Positions 13,201-19,076 of a DNA stretch of 19,076 nucleotides are shown piece by piece (position 1 is the first letter of the stretch; the number at the start of each line of letters is the position of its first letter). The position numbers and the translations under genes were made by a program. Under the pieces are notes generated by a model. That model made no database searches and was not told the origin of the DNA. It saw only the letters and a list, made by a program, of their open reading frames with translations. The stretch is from JAVBKA01 sp031546715 (lineage in GTDB: Bacteria > Bacillota > Clostridia > Oscillospirales > UBA929). The DNA is taken from positions 1 through 19,076 of the forward strand of contig JAVBKA010000114.1 in NCBI GenBank assembly GCA_031546715.1, in the 5' to 3' direction.

Positions 13201-15550
13201 CAGCGATATTATAATGCACACAGATGATATACAGGCACTGCGTGCATTGTCTAGAGAGATTCGTTATAAATTTTCCGAAGATGGTATCAAAAAAGAAATC
13301 AAAAAAATTCAGGATGACCCTAACCGACAGCCGATTGATAAAGAAAAAGCCATTGATGAAAAATTGAGTCCCATTGATGAAAAACTGAGTAACAGTCTAT
13401 CGGCATTATCCAATTTTGTTGTCAACCTTGAGGAATACACAAATCTTTTGGCAAATAAAAGGACGTCTACAGACAGGGAAGTTCAAAAGTATGTAGCACC
13501 TGTTTGGTATCGCTTTGTTGTCGGTCTGCAAAACAGAATTGCTGCCAACATGGTTGCAATTAACCCTGCATCATGGCTGACAAACCTAATCCCCCTCACG
13601 CAAGGCGGATCACAGCTAAAAACCACATCATTACTAACTGGCATGTATGACACGCTAAAAGCTTATAAAACGGATGACGGATTTGCAGAAAGGTCAACCT
13701 TCTTGACTAACCGCCGAGGCTCGGAGCTTCTTTCCTTGAAATGGAACGAAAGAATGTCGGGCAAGCTCTCAAGCCCTATGACAGTGATAGACAGTTTCAT
13801 CGCCGACAGCCTGGTACGGGCTAGATATGCCGAAAACATCAAAAAGAATATGAGCGAAGGGGCGGCGATGGACGAGGCTGACGCATGGGCTGCGGGAGTT
13901 ATGGCTGACCGCTCCAAGGGGTCGATGCCCACGTTGTTTGAATCACATAACCCTGTGATAAAGCTGTTTACACAGTTTCAGCTTGAGGTTAATAATCAGG
14001 TGTCATGGCTTACTAAGGACTTACCTCGTGAGCAAGGGCAAATGGGAGCAAAAGCGGTAGTGGCGTCTCTATTTAAGTTTGCGTTTGCGTCGTTTTTGTA
14101 CAATTTTGCGTATGAAAAGCTTATCGGGCGAAAACCTGCTCTTGACCCAATTGGCATACTTCTTGAAACTTCTGAAAGTTTCAAAGAAGGCGGTCTAGGC
14201 AAAGCAGGCGTAACGCTTGTGGATAAAGCTCTGGACAATGTGCCGTTTATCGGTGGATTGCGAGAGGGCGGGAGATTTCCAGTTAGTGCGGCGGTGCCGG
14301 ATAATGTTTGGGAAAATGCCACCGGTCTTGTGGACGGCAGCATACCTTTTAAGAAAGCAGGGCATGAGCTGATAAGAGAGCTAGCTAAACCTGTAGCTTA
14401 TATCGCTCTTCCCTTTGGAGGGGGTCAAGCAAAGAAAGCCCTTGAGGGTATCGAAGCAGTGACTAGAGATGGGAGCTATTCCGTTGATACGGAAGGCAGA
14501 GATATATTGCAGTATCCTATTAATAACAAAGGTTTCGAAGGCGGGATGAATACAGTACGAGCGATTGTGTTCGGAAAAAGCTCTCTGAACACAGGCACAA
14601 ACTGGATAAACAGCGAATTTAACAGCGCATCTCCTCGTGAAACTGCGGCATATCAATCGGCGATTAAGTCAGGTGCAAATTCAAAGACGGCTTACGCCAT
14701 CGCTGACAGTGCTGGGTCTGTCAAAAGAGAAACAGGCGAAGAGCAGACGCTTACTCAAAAAAGAGCGGACATCATTCGCAAAGGCGACCTCAGTGATGTT
14801 CAAAAGTCAGACATATTCAGAAATATTGTCCTAGACAGCAGAGACGATGAGGAAACAGGACGAATCAGCGACCAGAAGTTTTATGACCAGCTTATAACTA
14901 GCGGAGCTGACAGCGTCAAACTGTACAAAGCGTTTGACGGCATGAAATGCGCCGTAAAAGAGGCTGATAAACGAGCGGCTATAAAACTCTCAAACCTAAC
15001 CAGCGAACAAAAAGCAGCCATATATGAGCGATATTTTGCTAGCGATAAAGAGATAACACTGCTCAGAGCCATGATTGACACTGACCCAGGGGAGCTATAC
15101 AATGTGCTAAACGGCATGAAGGGTAAAAGTAAAGACATTGAAAAGCGCATTGTGCTGCTTGCTTCAAGCCTAGATGAATATGAGAGAGAACGTGTTTACA
15201 GTGAGATTGTACTGAACGACAGCAACCGTGACAGCGCACTTGAAAAGGTGTATGACGTAGAATCGCTTGGTCTTAACTTTAATGAATACATGCGGATTCA
15301 CAATAAGTACTCAGCTATCAAAGATTTAACCCAAGGCGCAAGGGCACAGGCTGACGCCTTTGCACACTGGCTTGAGAAACAGGACTATACTAGGCAGCAG
15401 TCCTCGGGACTGTTTGAGATTTTTGCTTATTATAATATGTTTCCGATTAAGGGCGAGATTGGGAAGGATCTTCTTAGTGGGAGGCAGACGTTTCAAAAGC
15501 CAGTGTTTGAGAAAAGGGTGTTTGAGAAGAAGTCGTATTTTGGTGGGTAG
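10286..15550 (+). CDS. Large polyvalent protein: Barnase/EndoU-like nuclease, zincin protease and LPD38-like regions
   Basis: 1,754 residues. Residues 1 to about 165 match the phage Barnase-EndoU-ColicinE5/D-RelE-like (MuF-C/PBECR) nuclease region, e.g. IDNPVTIMKSKTDAESFVVL, NILYTDPNK and LRLQLPA. A 40-residue unit is duplicated at 126-165 and 166-193. Residues about 200-365 are a gluzincin-type protease: H247-E-L-T-H251 with E300 in YQEIVARY as likely third ligand. Residues about 380-1080 are long helical spacers. About 1090-1380 (PASWLTNLIPLTQ, LFTQFQLEVNNQVSWL, FKFAFASFLYNFAYEKLIG) resemble LPD38, and 1430-1754 is helical. Polyvalent proteins are packaged and injected with phage or conjugative DNA to act on the new host. 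The start is doubtful: TTG 10286 has AGGAG 14 nt away, ATG 10322 has none, and homologous residues extend upstream. Confidence 0.8.
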   Translation: MQSVGVPTDGIYMDKSKILKVLEKHPEMNIDIIKKLPNMIDNPVTIMKSKTDAESFVVLGDLFDKTGQPVMAALKINIKNHASEVETINKVTSSYVKDNLQWLINTSNILYTDPNKERTNSWFQTLRLQLPAGVTNGGSTSNIAYALEDVNIRKKIEVEPSSPNQLRLQLPARGTHNGSISNIAYAPKDVNIQNKAEQMKAIQRVAQKLGRSITYFDAPSNINGKYENGSIKLNRNSPSPLLQTFAHELTHSIEGSRHYAALQREILQSKGSSLRQELESVIKEYSSAGFELDTEGAYQEIVARYVENTLLTDEKSITELAKKNRSLVQRVSDWLHEMIVKLSGTKEQYELQRIRAMYARALNDAENNSVEENLNEVHDTKQTTTKYSIATPQEAVTESSADSIIDTTSKAERILNKHTNYFVSDIADILSIPSRARRDFLKPTAQKLAAEYMKNGTISQKISNALFEEAYNQGVVADDQYFRQYKEVRDYLRTTRMTISEMDSSSIPDFTDFRKRYFGTLNLVNDGGTPVDVVYRDMSELYPALFPQDILNPVDQLLHIADTVRGIQKTELKLREAHGSEAKMFKSHARHEFERAVEKFSEDLGVVKRYNAYRATVSAKTNAAANADVKDVKYIEEQYKALKTARNNRDNVVKNTLLTGSSNPSTGDKAIVNSLLLGETTLEKLGGFKNYDGIKKVYEAEKRFKDIQSIIDEYNNANKARLHQEAARFLTHSETWKDKAAGFFYSRETMERNIRDISGNSQEGEALINHYFKPIHKNEAGRNKLKNTYRNRIRALNISSKVLRGNKVSESYAVQWLGEVNFIISKLESERKGATEHGATLDEWRFAKGVFLGENPLLDMAKINRSIGEFRNIYDELFEQMNDARVRNGYEPVDYRKGYFPHFSETEGDSRLKNFGEALGIDMNVTTLPTSINGLTHLFKPGIRWEGHTLQRTGNKTEYDALKGFDKYLEGVSDIIMHTDDIQALRALSREIRYKFSEDGIKKEIKKIQDDPNRQPIDKEKAIDEKLSPIDEKLSNSLSALSNFVVNLEEYTNLLANKRTSTDREVQKYVAPVWYRFVVGLQNRIAANMVAINPASWLTNLIPLTQGGSQLKTTSLLTGMYDTLKAYKTDDGFAERSTFLTNRRGSELLSLKWNERMSGKLSSPMTVIDSFIADSLVRARYAENIKKNMSEGAAMDEADAWAAGVMADRSKGSMPTLFESHNPVIKLFTQFQLEVNNQVSWLTKDLPREQGQMGAKAVVASLFKFAFASFLYNFAYEKLIGRKPALDPIGILLETSESFKEGGLGKAGVTLVDKALDNVPFIGGLREGGRFPVSAAVPDNVWENATGLVDGSIPFKKAGHELIRELAKPVAYIALPFGGGQAKKALEGIEAVTRDGSYSVDTEGRDILQYPINNKGFEGGMNTVRAIVFGKSSLNTGTNWINSEFNSASPRETAAYQSAIKSGANSKTAYAIADSAGSVKRETGEEQTLTQKRADIIRKGDLSDVQKSDIFRNIVLDSRDDEETGRISDQKFYDQLITSGADSVKLYKAFDGMKCAVKEADKRAAIKLSNLTSEQKAAIYERYFASDKEITLLRAMIDTDPGELYNVLNGMKGKSKDIEKRIVLLASSLDEYERERVYSEIVLNDSNRDSALEKVYDVESLGLNFNEYMRIHNKYSAIKDLTQGARAQADAFAHWLEKQDYTRQQSSGLFEIFAYYNMFPIKGEIGKDLLSGRQTFQKPVFEKRVFEKKSYFGG
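10661..10864 (+). repeat. Tandem 120-bp in-frame duplication inside the polyvalent gene
   Basis: Unit 1 begins at 10661 and unit 2 at 10781, an offset of 120 bp (40 codons). Conserved stretches include GGCTCCAATTGCC, TCAAATATAGCATATGCA and GATGTCAATATTC. The encoded LRLQLPA...G(S)SNIAYA..DVNI element occurs twice at the end of the nuclease-like domain. Confidence 0.85.
13352..13393 (+). repeat. 21-bp tandem repeat encoding IDEKLS(P/N)
   Basis: ATTGATGAAAAA(T/C)TGAGT occurs at 13352 and 13373. It encodes IDEKLSP-IDEKLSN in a charged spacer of the polyvalent protein, preceded by a third degenerate unit, IDKEKA. Confidence 0.75.
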
Positions 15551-15598
15551 GGTGATGGGGAGGTTAAAACGAGCGGCAATGTGAAAATACAGCGTAAA

Positions 15599-15620
15599 TT
15601 CTGCCCCTTTTTCTGCCCCT
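15599..15620 (+). repeat. Short direct repeat TTCTGCCCCT near the element's right end
   Basis: TTCTGCCCCT occurs at 15599-15608 and 15611-15620. It lies in the 126-nt gap between the polyvalent stop and the tRNA-operon terminator, where the element/host junction must be. It could be an integrase arm site or part of an att region; no partner copy is visible in the window. Confidence 0.35.
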
Positions 15621-15676
15621 GAAACAAGTGTGAAAACGTGTTTTTTAGTGTTATTTTAGGAAGCACAACAAACAGC

Positions 15677-15713
15677 AAAAACCCCTCAAAGCCTTACGGC
15701 TGTGAGGGGTTTT
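15677..15713 (-). terminator. Bidirectional intrinsic terminator after the tRNA operon
   Basis: CCCCTCA-x-AGCC (15682-15693) pairs with GGCT-x-TGAGGGG (15698-15709) around TTAC. T-tracts flank both sides: TTTTTG on the minus strand and TTTTCTT on the plus strand. It ends the leftward tRNA transcript just after tRNA-Lys and can also stop rightward transcription from the polyvalent gene. Confidence 0.85.
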
Positions 15714-15715
15714 CT

Positions 15716-15791
15716 TGGTGACTCGCCGCGGATTCGAACCGCGGACACCCTGATTAAAAGTCAGGTGCTCTGCCAACTGAGCTAGCGAATC
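15716..15791 (-). tRNA. tRNA-Lys(UUU)
   Basis: Minus-strand cloverleaf with acceptor GATTCGC/GCGAGTC (one G-T pair), D-arm GCTCAGTTGGCAGAGC, anticodon stem around CTTTTAA giving anticodon TTT, T-arm GCGGTTCGAATCCGC, and an encoded CCA at 15716-15718. It is the last tRNA of the operon and faces the accessory element with its 3' end. Confidence 0.97.
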
Positions 15792-15831
15792 AGATTCCCT
15801 ATTGGGAGTTGCTGCTGTGAACAAGGGAAAT

Positions 15832-15908
15832 TGGTTGGGCTGGCAGGACTCGAACCTGCGGAATGCCAGAGTCAAAGTCTGGTGCCTTACCGACTTGGCT
15901 ACAGCCCA
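15832..15908 (-). tRNA. tRNA-Gln(UUG)
   Basis: Minus-strand cloverleaf with acceptor TGGGCTG/CAGCCCA, anticodon stem CCAGA/TCTGG with loop CTTTGAC (anticodon TTG), T-arm GCAGGTTCGAGTCCTGC and encoded CCA at 15832-15834. It is separated from tRNA-Lys by 40 nt. Confidence 0.97.
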
Positions 15909-15961
15909 TTACCGTTTGAAATCAATAGACGCAAATCATTGCAATTTGCGTCCAAAACGCT

Positions 15962-16039
15962 TGGGGTGGGTAAACGGATTCGAACCGTCGACCCCTAGAA
16001 CCACAATCTAGTGCTCTAACCAACTGAGCTATACCCACC
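15962..16039 (-). tRNA. tRNA-His(GUG)
   Basis: Minus-strand cloverleaf with acceptor GTGGGTA/TACCCAC, the His-specific extra G(-1) at 16039 opposite C73 (15965), anticodon stem CTAGA/TCTAG with loop TTGTGGT (anticodon GTG), and encoded CCA at 15962-15964. It is the first gene of the tRNA operon. Confidence 0.97.
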
Positions 16040-16071
16040 AAGTGCATTTATTGCATTCATAAAGCCATAAC

Positions 16072-16100
16072 ACAATAACATAGTAATCGAGGATTGTCAA
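16072..16100 (-). promoter_or_regulatory. Promoter of the His-Gln-Lys tRNA operon
   Basis: On the minus strand TTGACA (16100-16095) and TATTGT (16077-16072) are 17 bp apart, about 33 nt upstream of tRNA-His. The -35 is perfect and the -10 matches four of six bases. The TTTTT of the preceding terminator ends only 1 nt before the -35. Confidence 0.8.
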
Positions 16101-16101
16101 G

Positions 16102-16125
16102 AAAAATTTTAGCCTCTTGCTAAAA
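16102..16125 (-). terminator. Intrinsic terminator of the unassigned minus-strand transcript
   Basis: Minus-strand TTTTAGC and GCTAAAA pair (16125-16119 with 16113-16107) around AAGAG, followed by TTTTT (16106-16102). It is weak in GC but has a clean T-tract. It insulates the tRNA promoter from transcription arriving from the right. Confidence 0.62.
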
Positions 16126-16250
16126 GCATCGCAAGCGACGGCTCAAGGGTAAACATATCTTGTATGTCGAATGATGCCTTACAAGGCATTGCTCAATGCA
16201 GGAGGGACAGTCTCAAGGGAGTTTGAAAATGTAAAGCTGCCAATCTGAGA
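16102..16250 (-). ncRNA. Candidate small RNA of about 150 nt, family not recognised
   Basis: A near-consensus minus-strand promoter (16257-16285) and an intrinsic terminator (16102-16125) bracket about 149 nt with no convincing protein. Within it are a hairpin ATGCC-N6-GGCAT, a small hairpin CATA-N5-TATG, and two copies of CCCTTGAG. The only notable ORF, MFTLEPSLAMLLARG ending inside the terminator, has no ribosome site. I compared it by memory with 6S, SRP, tmRNA and RNase P motifs and saw no match. It could be a lineage-specific sRNA. Confidence 0.5.
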
Positions 16251-16256
16251 TTACTC

Positions 16257-16285
16257 ATGATACCATTCGTCTGGCATAGTGTCAA
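16257..16285 (-). promoter_or_regulatory. Near-consensus promoter for the candidate small RNA
   Basis: Minus-strand TTGACA (16285-16280), 17-bp spacer, TATCAT (16262-16257). All six -35 bases and five of six -10 bases match. Start of transcription is expected near 16250. No minus-strand protein gene follows. Confidence 0.72.
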
Positions 16286-16332
16286 TGCATTTATTTCTTT
16301 TAAGCATTTTGTAACCGTTTTGTCATCAAAGC

Positions 16333-16361
16333 TTGACTTTTAATTAAACAAAGAGTAGAAT
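16333..16361 (+). promoter_or_regulatory. Promoter of the leucine-rich-repeat protein gene
   Basis: TTGACT (16333-16338), 17-bp spacer, TAGAAT (16356-16361); five of six bases match in both hexamers. Expected start is near 16368, leaving a leader of about 175 nt before the ATG at 16544. Confidence 0.75.
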
Positions 16362-16367
16362 CTTTAT

Positions 16368-16543
16368 GCATATATTGGAACTTTTATGATGGCACATTTT
16401 TCGTCAGGTTTATTGTAAGGTAAGGTAGGTGCAAAGCACATTTACGTCAATTCTTACGGCTGTGCTGAACAGCCGCTCAACTGTCTGGTAAAAACAGACA
16501 ATTTGCTGTCAATAAAGATAAGTAACAGAGATGGTTTAGTAAA
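16368..16543 (+). promoter_or_regulatory. Structured 5' leader of the leucine-rich-repeat gene
   Basis: The leader holds three local hairpins: GTGC-AAA-GCAC (16429-16439), CGGCTGT-N5-ACAGCCG (16457-16475, seven perfect pairs) and TGTCTG-N7-CAGACA (16482-16500). No T-tract follows them, so they are not terminators. The ribosome site of the gene is weak, and a two-codon ORF (ATG-GTT-TAG) lies just before the start. Control at the RNA level is plausible; no riboswitch class is matched convincingly. Confidence 0.4.
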
Positions 16544-18283
16544 ATGAAGAAATTTTTTCCTTTAATTATATGCGCTGCAACTGTTCTGGTTCTCTTTCTT
16601 GGGTGGAAGGTGTTTGGTAATACTATACTGGGCTGGTATTACTCATCTGTTTCAGGTCAGGCTGTCGAGGAAGGACATTTGGAAAACGCGGCAAAGGCTT
16701 TGGAGGAGCGTATTGAGCTTGACCCTGAGTCTATTTCGTTGCGCCAAGAAGTCGCAGATATTTATGTCCAACTTGAAAATTTTTCCAGAGCGGAATTTCA
16801 TTTGAATACCGCAATAGACTATGCAGGCGCAAAACAATCAAAATTTTACGCAAAACTCTGCTCTGTATACGTCATGCAGGACAAACTTATGGACGCTGTA
16901 AGCCTGTTAGACAACCCTCAACCCCTTGCGAAAACAGAGGTTGATGCGATGCGACCTGCTCCGCCTGTCCTCAGTCCTGAACCTGGAGCATATGAAAGCA
17001 ATGTTTCGATTTCGATTGACGTTCCTGATGGCAGTAAATGTTATATTAAAGTCTCCACTGCGCGTTCTAACGACGGCAGTGCCTACGACATCCCTTCAGC
17101 AGAGGAAAATCTTTACACTGAGCCGATTGCTGTTCCTGAGGGCGATTCCGTTGTGCGAGCTGTAATTGTTGACGGTAACGGGGTGGTGTCAAAGTGGTTT
17201 TTAGCCACGTATAGGCTTGAAAATGTTGATGCTGTGCTCACCTTTAAGGATGCGACAATTGAAAACGCTGTCAGGGAGATTTTAGCCTACCCAACAGGAG
17301 ACATCTTAGCCCATCAAGTGTGGACAATACCGGTGCTTGAAATCGAAGGCGAACATAAATACACCACGTTGGAGGACTTAAAATATTTAACCAGCCTTCA
17401 AGAGCTGAGCCTTACCGGAGACGGCGCTGCCTGTGATATTTCAATTCTGCCGACGCTCACGACACTGGATACTCTTTCTCTTAAAAATTTCGCCATTGAT
17501 TCAATTGTATTTAAAAATGTAGCTAATATGACATGGCTGAGCGAGCTTAATTTGTCCAGAAATTTCATTGCGTCACTGACTGGAATAGATGCCCTTACGG
17601 GACTGAAAAAGTTGAATTTAAGTGAAAACAGCATAGTTGATATATCGCCTATGGAAAATCTCACGCAGTTGACTGAGCTGAATTTATCCCAAAACTCAAT
17701 ACAGGACCTTCCCGCTCTTGCCAAGCTGACAAATATTACACGTCTTGAGCTTGCAAATAATCGTATTCAACTTCTAACAGGACTGGAAAAGCTGACAAAT
17801 CTTGAGTATATAGATATAACCTTTAACACTTGCTTAAACGTTGAAGCGTTGTCGAAATGCAAAAAACTTAAGAACGCATCTTTGTCTCATAACGCACTTG
17901 AACAGCTAGACGGTTTAGAAGGCTCAGTTTCGTTGGAAACGCTTAACCTTTCCAATAATTTGCTCATTGATTTATCAGAGATTGGAAGCCTACAAGGTTT
18001 GAAGGTTTTGGACATTTCGTCTAATGCGGTTGAATCCTTGGAAATTATGGTTAATCTGGTTGCTCTTGAAAAGCTTTTTGCAAGCAAAAATGAGATTAAA
18101 TCAATCGATTCTTTAACCGAGCTAAAAGCTCTCAACGAGCTGGACATCGAAAATAACTCTATCTCCACAATTGCAAACCTCAAAAAGTGCACTGCATTAA
18201 AGTCCGTCAAGGCTTTCGGAAACTCGTTGAGTGACCCGCCGGACGCGTTTGCGGGTACGGGCATCACTGTTTACCGTAATTAA
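16544..18283 (+). CDS. Membrane-anchored TPR / leucine-rich-repeat surface protein
   Basis: 579 residues. Residues 5-24 form an uncleaved-looking signal anchor (FFPLIICAATVLVLFLGW) without a lipobox Cys, so the rest should lie outside the membrane. Residues about 38-122 are TPR-like (AAKALEERIELDPESISLRQEVADIY, FYAKLCSVYVMQDKLMDAVSLL). Residues about 139-226 resemble a chitobiase C-terminal/Ig-like domain (PVLSPEPGAYESNVSISI, then ...VVRAVIVDGNGVVSKW). From about 270 to 570 run roughly a dozen 22-residue internalin-type repeats with L.eLnLs.N.i..l..l..L. Such repeats bind proteins; role in adhesion or envelope contacts is inference. It has its own promoter and looks like host chromosome. The start ATG lacks a strong ribosome site but fits the signal sequence. 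Confidence 0.85.
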   Translation: MKKFFPLIICAATVLVLFLGWKVFGNTILGWYYSSVSGQAVEEGHLENAAKALEERIELDPESISLRQEVADIYVQLENFSRAEFHLNTAIDYAGAKQSKFYAKLCSVYVMQDKLMDAVSLLDNPQPLAKTEVDAMRPAPPVLSPEPGAYESNVSISIDVPDGSKCYIKVSTARSNDGSAYDIPSAEENLYTEPIAVPEGDSVVRAVIVDGNGVVSKWFLATYRLENVDAVLTFKDATIENAVREILAYPTGDILAHQVWTIPVLEIEGEHKYTTLEDLKYLTSLQELSLTGDGAACDISILPTLTTLDTLSLKNFAIDSIVFKNVANMTWLSELNLSRNFIASLTGIDALTGLKKLNLSENSIVDISPMENLTQLTELNLSQNSIQDLPALAKLTNITRLELANNRIQLLTGLEKLTNLEYIDITFNTCLNVEALSKCKKLKNASLSHNALEQLDGLEGSVSLETLNLSNNLLIDLSEIGSLQGLKVLDISSNAVESLEIMVNLVALEKLFASKNEIKSIDSLTELKALNELDIENNSISTIANLKKCTALKSVKAFGNSLSDPPDAFAGTGITVYRN

Positions 18284-18292
18284 CCACCACAT

Positions 18293-18314
18293 ATAGTTAT
18301 TTTTTAACTATTTT
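18293..18314 (+). terminator. Weak AT-rich terminator candidate
   Basis: ATAGTTA (18293-18299) pairs with TAACTAT (18305-18311) around TTTTT, followed by TTT. The stem is all weak pairs except one, so it is only a candidate end for the leucine-rich-repeat transcript. Confidence 0.35.
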
Positions 18315-18349
18315 GGTGAAACTTAACGGTTGGAGAAAACCTTTTATTG

Positions 18350-18378
18350 TTGATTTTCTATGATTTTTGTGGTAGAAT
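18350..18378 (+). promoter_or_regulatory. Promoter of the DUF3810-type gene
   Basis: TTGATT (18350-18355), 17-bp spacer, TAGAAT (18373-18378), 20 nt before the ATG at 18399. The -35 matches four of six bases and the -10 five of six. The predicted start near 18385 leaves a very short leader that includes the GGGGTG ribosome site. Confidence 0.65.
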
Positions 18379-18398
18379 TAGGGAAATGGGGTGAAAAT

Positions 18399-19076
18399 AT
18401 GGCTACCAAGTATACATGGAAGCAAATCTCAATAAAATTATCCCTTTGCATCGCAGCATGTCTTTTAATTATTGGGATATTATATGGCTTGGCGATGATA
18501 TTTGGTGAGCGGTTTTTCAGTATCTATTCTCCGTTTTCTAAATGGATAAGCGGTGCTGTGGGCTTTGTTTTCTCATTTGCTCCATTTTCAATGGCGGAAT
18601 TTATATTATATGGTCTGATTCTTTTTGCAATTGGTTATATAATTTTTACTATTATTCGAGCCTTCACAAGAACTCAGGGCAAGTACAATCTGCTGCCGTG
18701 CCTTCTTCGCTTGGTGCTGATTGCCTCTGTACTGGCCGCAATATTTATAGTTTTTTGGGGACTGAATTATCTTGCGCCGCCTATCGAGCATAAACTAGGG
18801 TTGGCGGTTGAGCCTCAACGTGAGTCAACGCTGACAGCGGCGGCAGAATGGTACGCTGCTCAGGTTAATGCAGAGCAAAATTTAATTCAGCGTGACGCCG
18901 ACGGTGCGGGAGAGGGCGGAAGTTTTCGGGATATCGCTCTTAAAATACCTGAAGCGTATAAAAACTTGATAAAAGCCGAGCCTGTGTTTGATGGAGGAGC
19001 ATTGACTCCACCGAAAAGAGTGACAAATTGGCTTGCGCTATCATATGCTCGAATAGCGGGTATCTATGTACCGATA
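18399..19076 (+). CDS. DUF3810-family membrane protein, C-terminus cut by window edge
   Basis: 226 residues are visible and the frame is open at the right edge. GGGGTG lies 5 nt before the ATG. Hydrophobic helices are at about 12-35 (LSLCIAACLLIIGILYGLAMIF), about 50-87 (two passes) and about 100-121, followed by FWGLNYLAPP, the conserved block after the last helix in DUF3810 proteins. The visible end, PPKRVTNWLALSYARIAGIYVP, matches the segment that in full-length members leads into an HExxH-like site, which here would lie beyond the window. A membrane metalloprotease-like role is suspected for the family but not established. Confidence 0.78.
   Translation, partial: MATKYTWKQISIKLSLCIAACLLIIGILYGLAMIFGERFFSIYSPFSKWISGAVGFVFSFAPFSMAEFILYGLILFAIGYIIFTIIRAFTRTQGKYNLLPCLLRLVLIASVLAAIFIVFWGLNYLAPPIEHKLGLAVEPQRESTLTAAAEWYAAQVNAEQNLIQRDADGAGEGGSFRDIALKIPEAYKNLIKAEPVFDGGALTPPKRVTNWLALSYARIAGIYVPI

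Noticed and set aside
15651..16011. Open frames across the tRNA cluster on both strands (e.g. one reading GWQDSNLRN and GFEPSTPRTT)
   Set aside because: These are antisense or direct readings of the tRNA genes themselves, a well-known source of false proteins.
16368..16543. A full GEMM c-di-GMP-I riboswitch call
   Set aside because: Only a GCAAAGC string and one GC-rich hairpin fit; the conserved first half of the aptamer is not visible.
1..19076. CRISPR array, insertion sequence, reverse transcriptase or toxin-antitoxin pair
   Set aside because: No regularly spaced repeats, transposase, RT motif (YxDD) or clear toxin-antitoxin gene pair was seen on either strand.

Overview
The window looks like a piece of a low-GC Gram-positive (Clostridia-type, probably gut anaerobe) chromosome. 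The reasons are strong AGGAGG-type ribosome sites, TTGACA/TATAAT promoters with 17-bp spacers, intrinsic terminators, and protein families typical of Firmicutes prophages. The genus cannot be read from the sequence.

Two regions can be told apart. Positions 1 to about 15,600 are an accessory, prophage-like element. It opens at the left edge with a leftward operon: a membrane-anchored coiled-coil protein with an Mrr-type nuclease domain (cut by the window edge) and a SWIM zinc-finger protein. A control region follows (about 1550-2115). It has divergent genes, a small leftward gene, and two copies of a hairpin-forming repeat, one ahead of each of the first two rightward genes. A tight rightward run of early-type phage genes comes next (2116-9140): an excisionase/MerR-like DNA-binding protein, tiny zinc-binding and membrane proteins, a three-repeat SANT/Myb-like protein, a radical SAM protein, a Gp37/Gp68-type CxxxCxxC protein, a DUF551-type protein and an ASCH-like protein. 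Many are joined by ATGA or 8-bp overlaps, and the run ends in an intrinsic terminator at 9129-9154. Beyond that are an HUH rolling-circle replication protein (9285-10202) and a 1,754-residue polyvalent protein (10286-15550) with a Barnase/EndoU-type nuclease-like N-terminus, an HExxH zincin domain and an LPD38-like membrane-interacting region. No terminase, portal, capsid, tail, lysis or integrase gene is visible, so this is either one end of a larger prophage, a deleted prophage, or a satellite-like element.

From about 15,660 rightward the sequence looks like host chromosome. There is a leftward tRNA operon (His, Gln, Lys, each with encoded CCA) with its own promoter and terminator. Just upstream of it is an apparent small-RNA transcription unit, about 150 nt on the minus strand, with near-consensus promoter and terminator and no convincing ORF. 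Next come a rightward gene for a membrane-anchored TPR/leucine-rich-repeat surface protein, preceded by a structured leader, and the start of a DUF3810-type membrane protein that runs off the right edge.

The element's right end therefore lies between the polyvalent gene (stop at 15550) and the tRNA-operon terminator (15677-15713). The most interesting points are the pairing of an HUH Rep with a polyvalent effector and no packaging genes, the odd 5' end and internal duplication of the polyvalent gene, the repeated hairpins in the control region, and the unassigned small-RNA unit.
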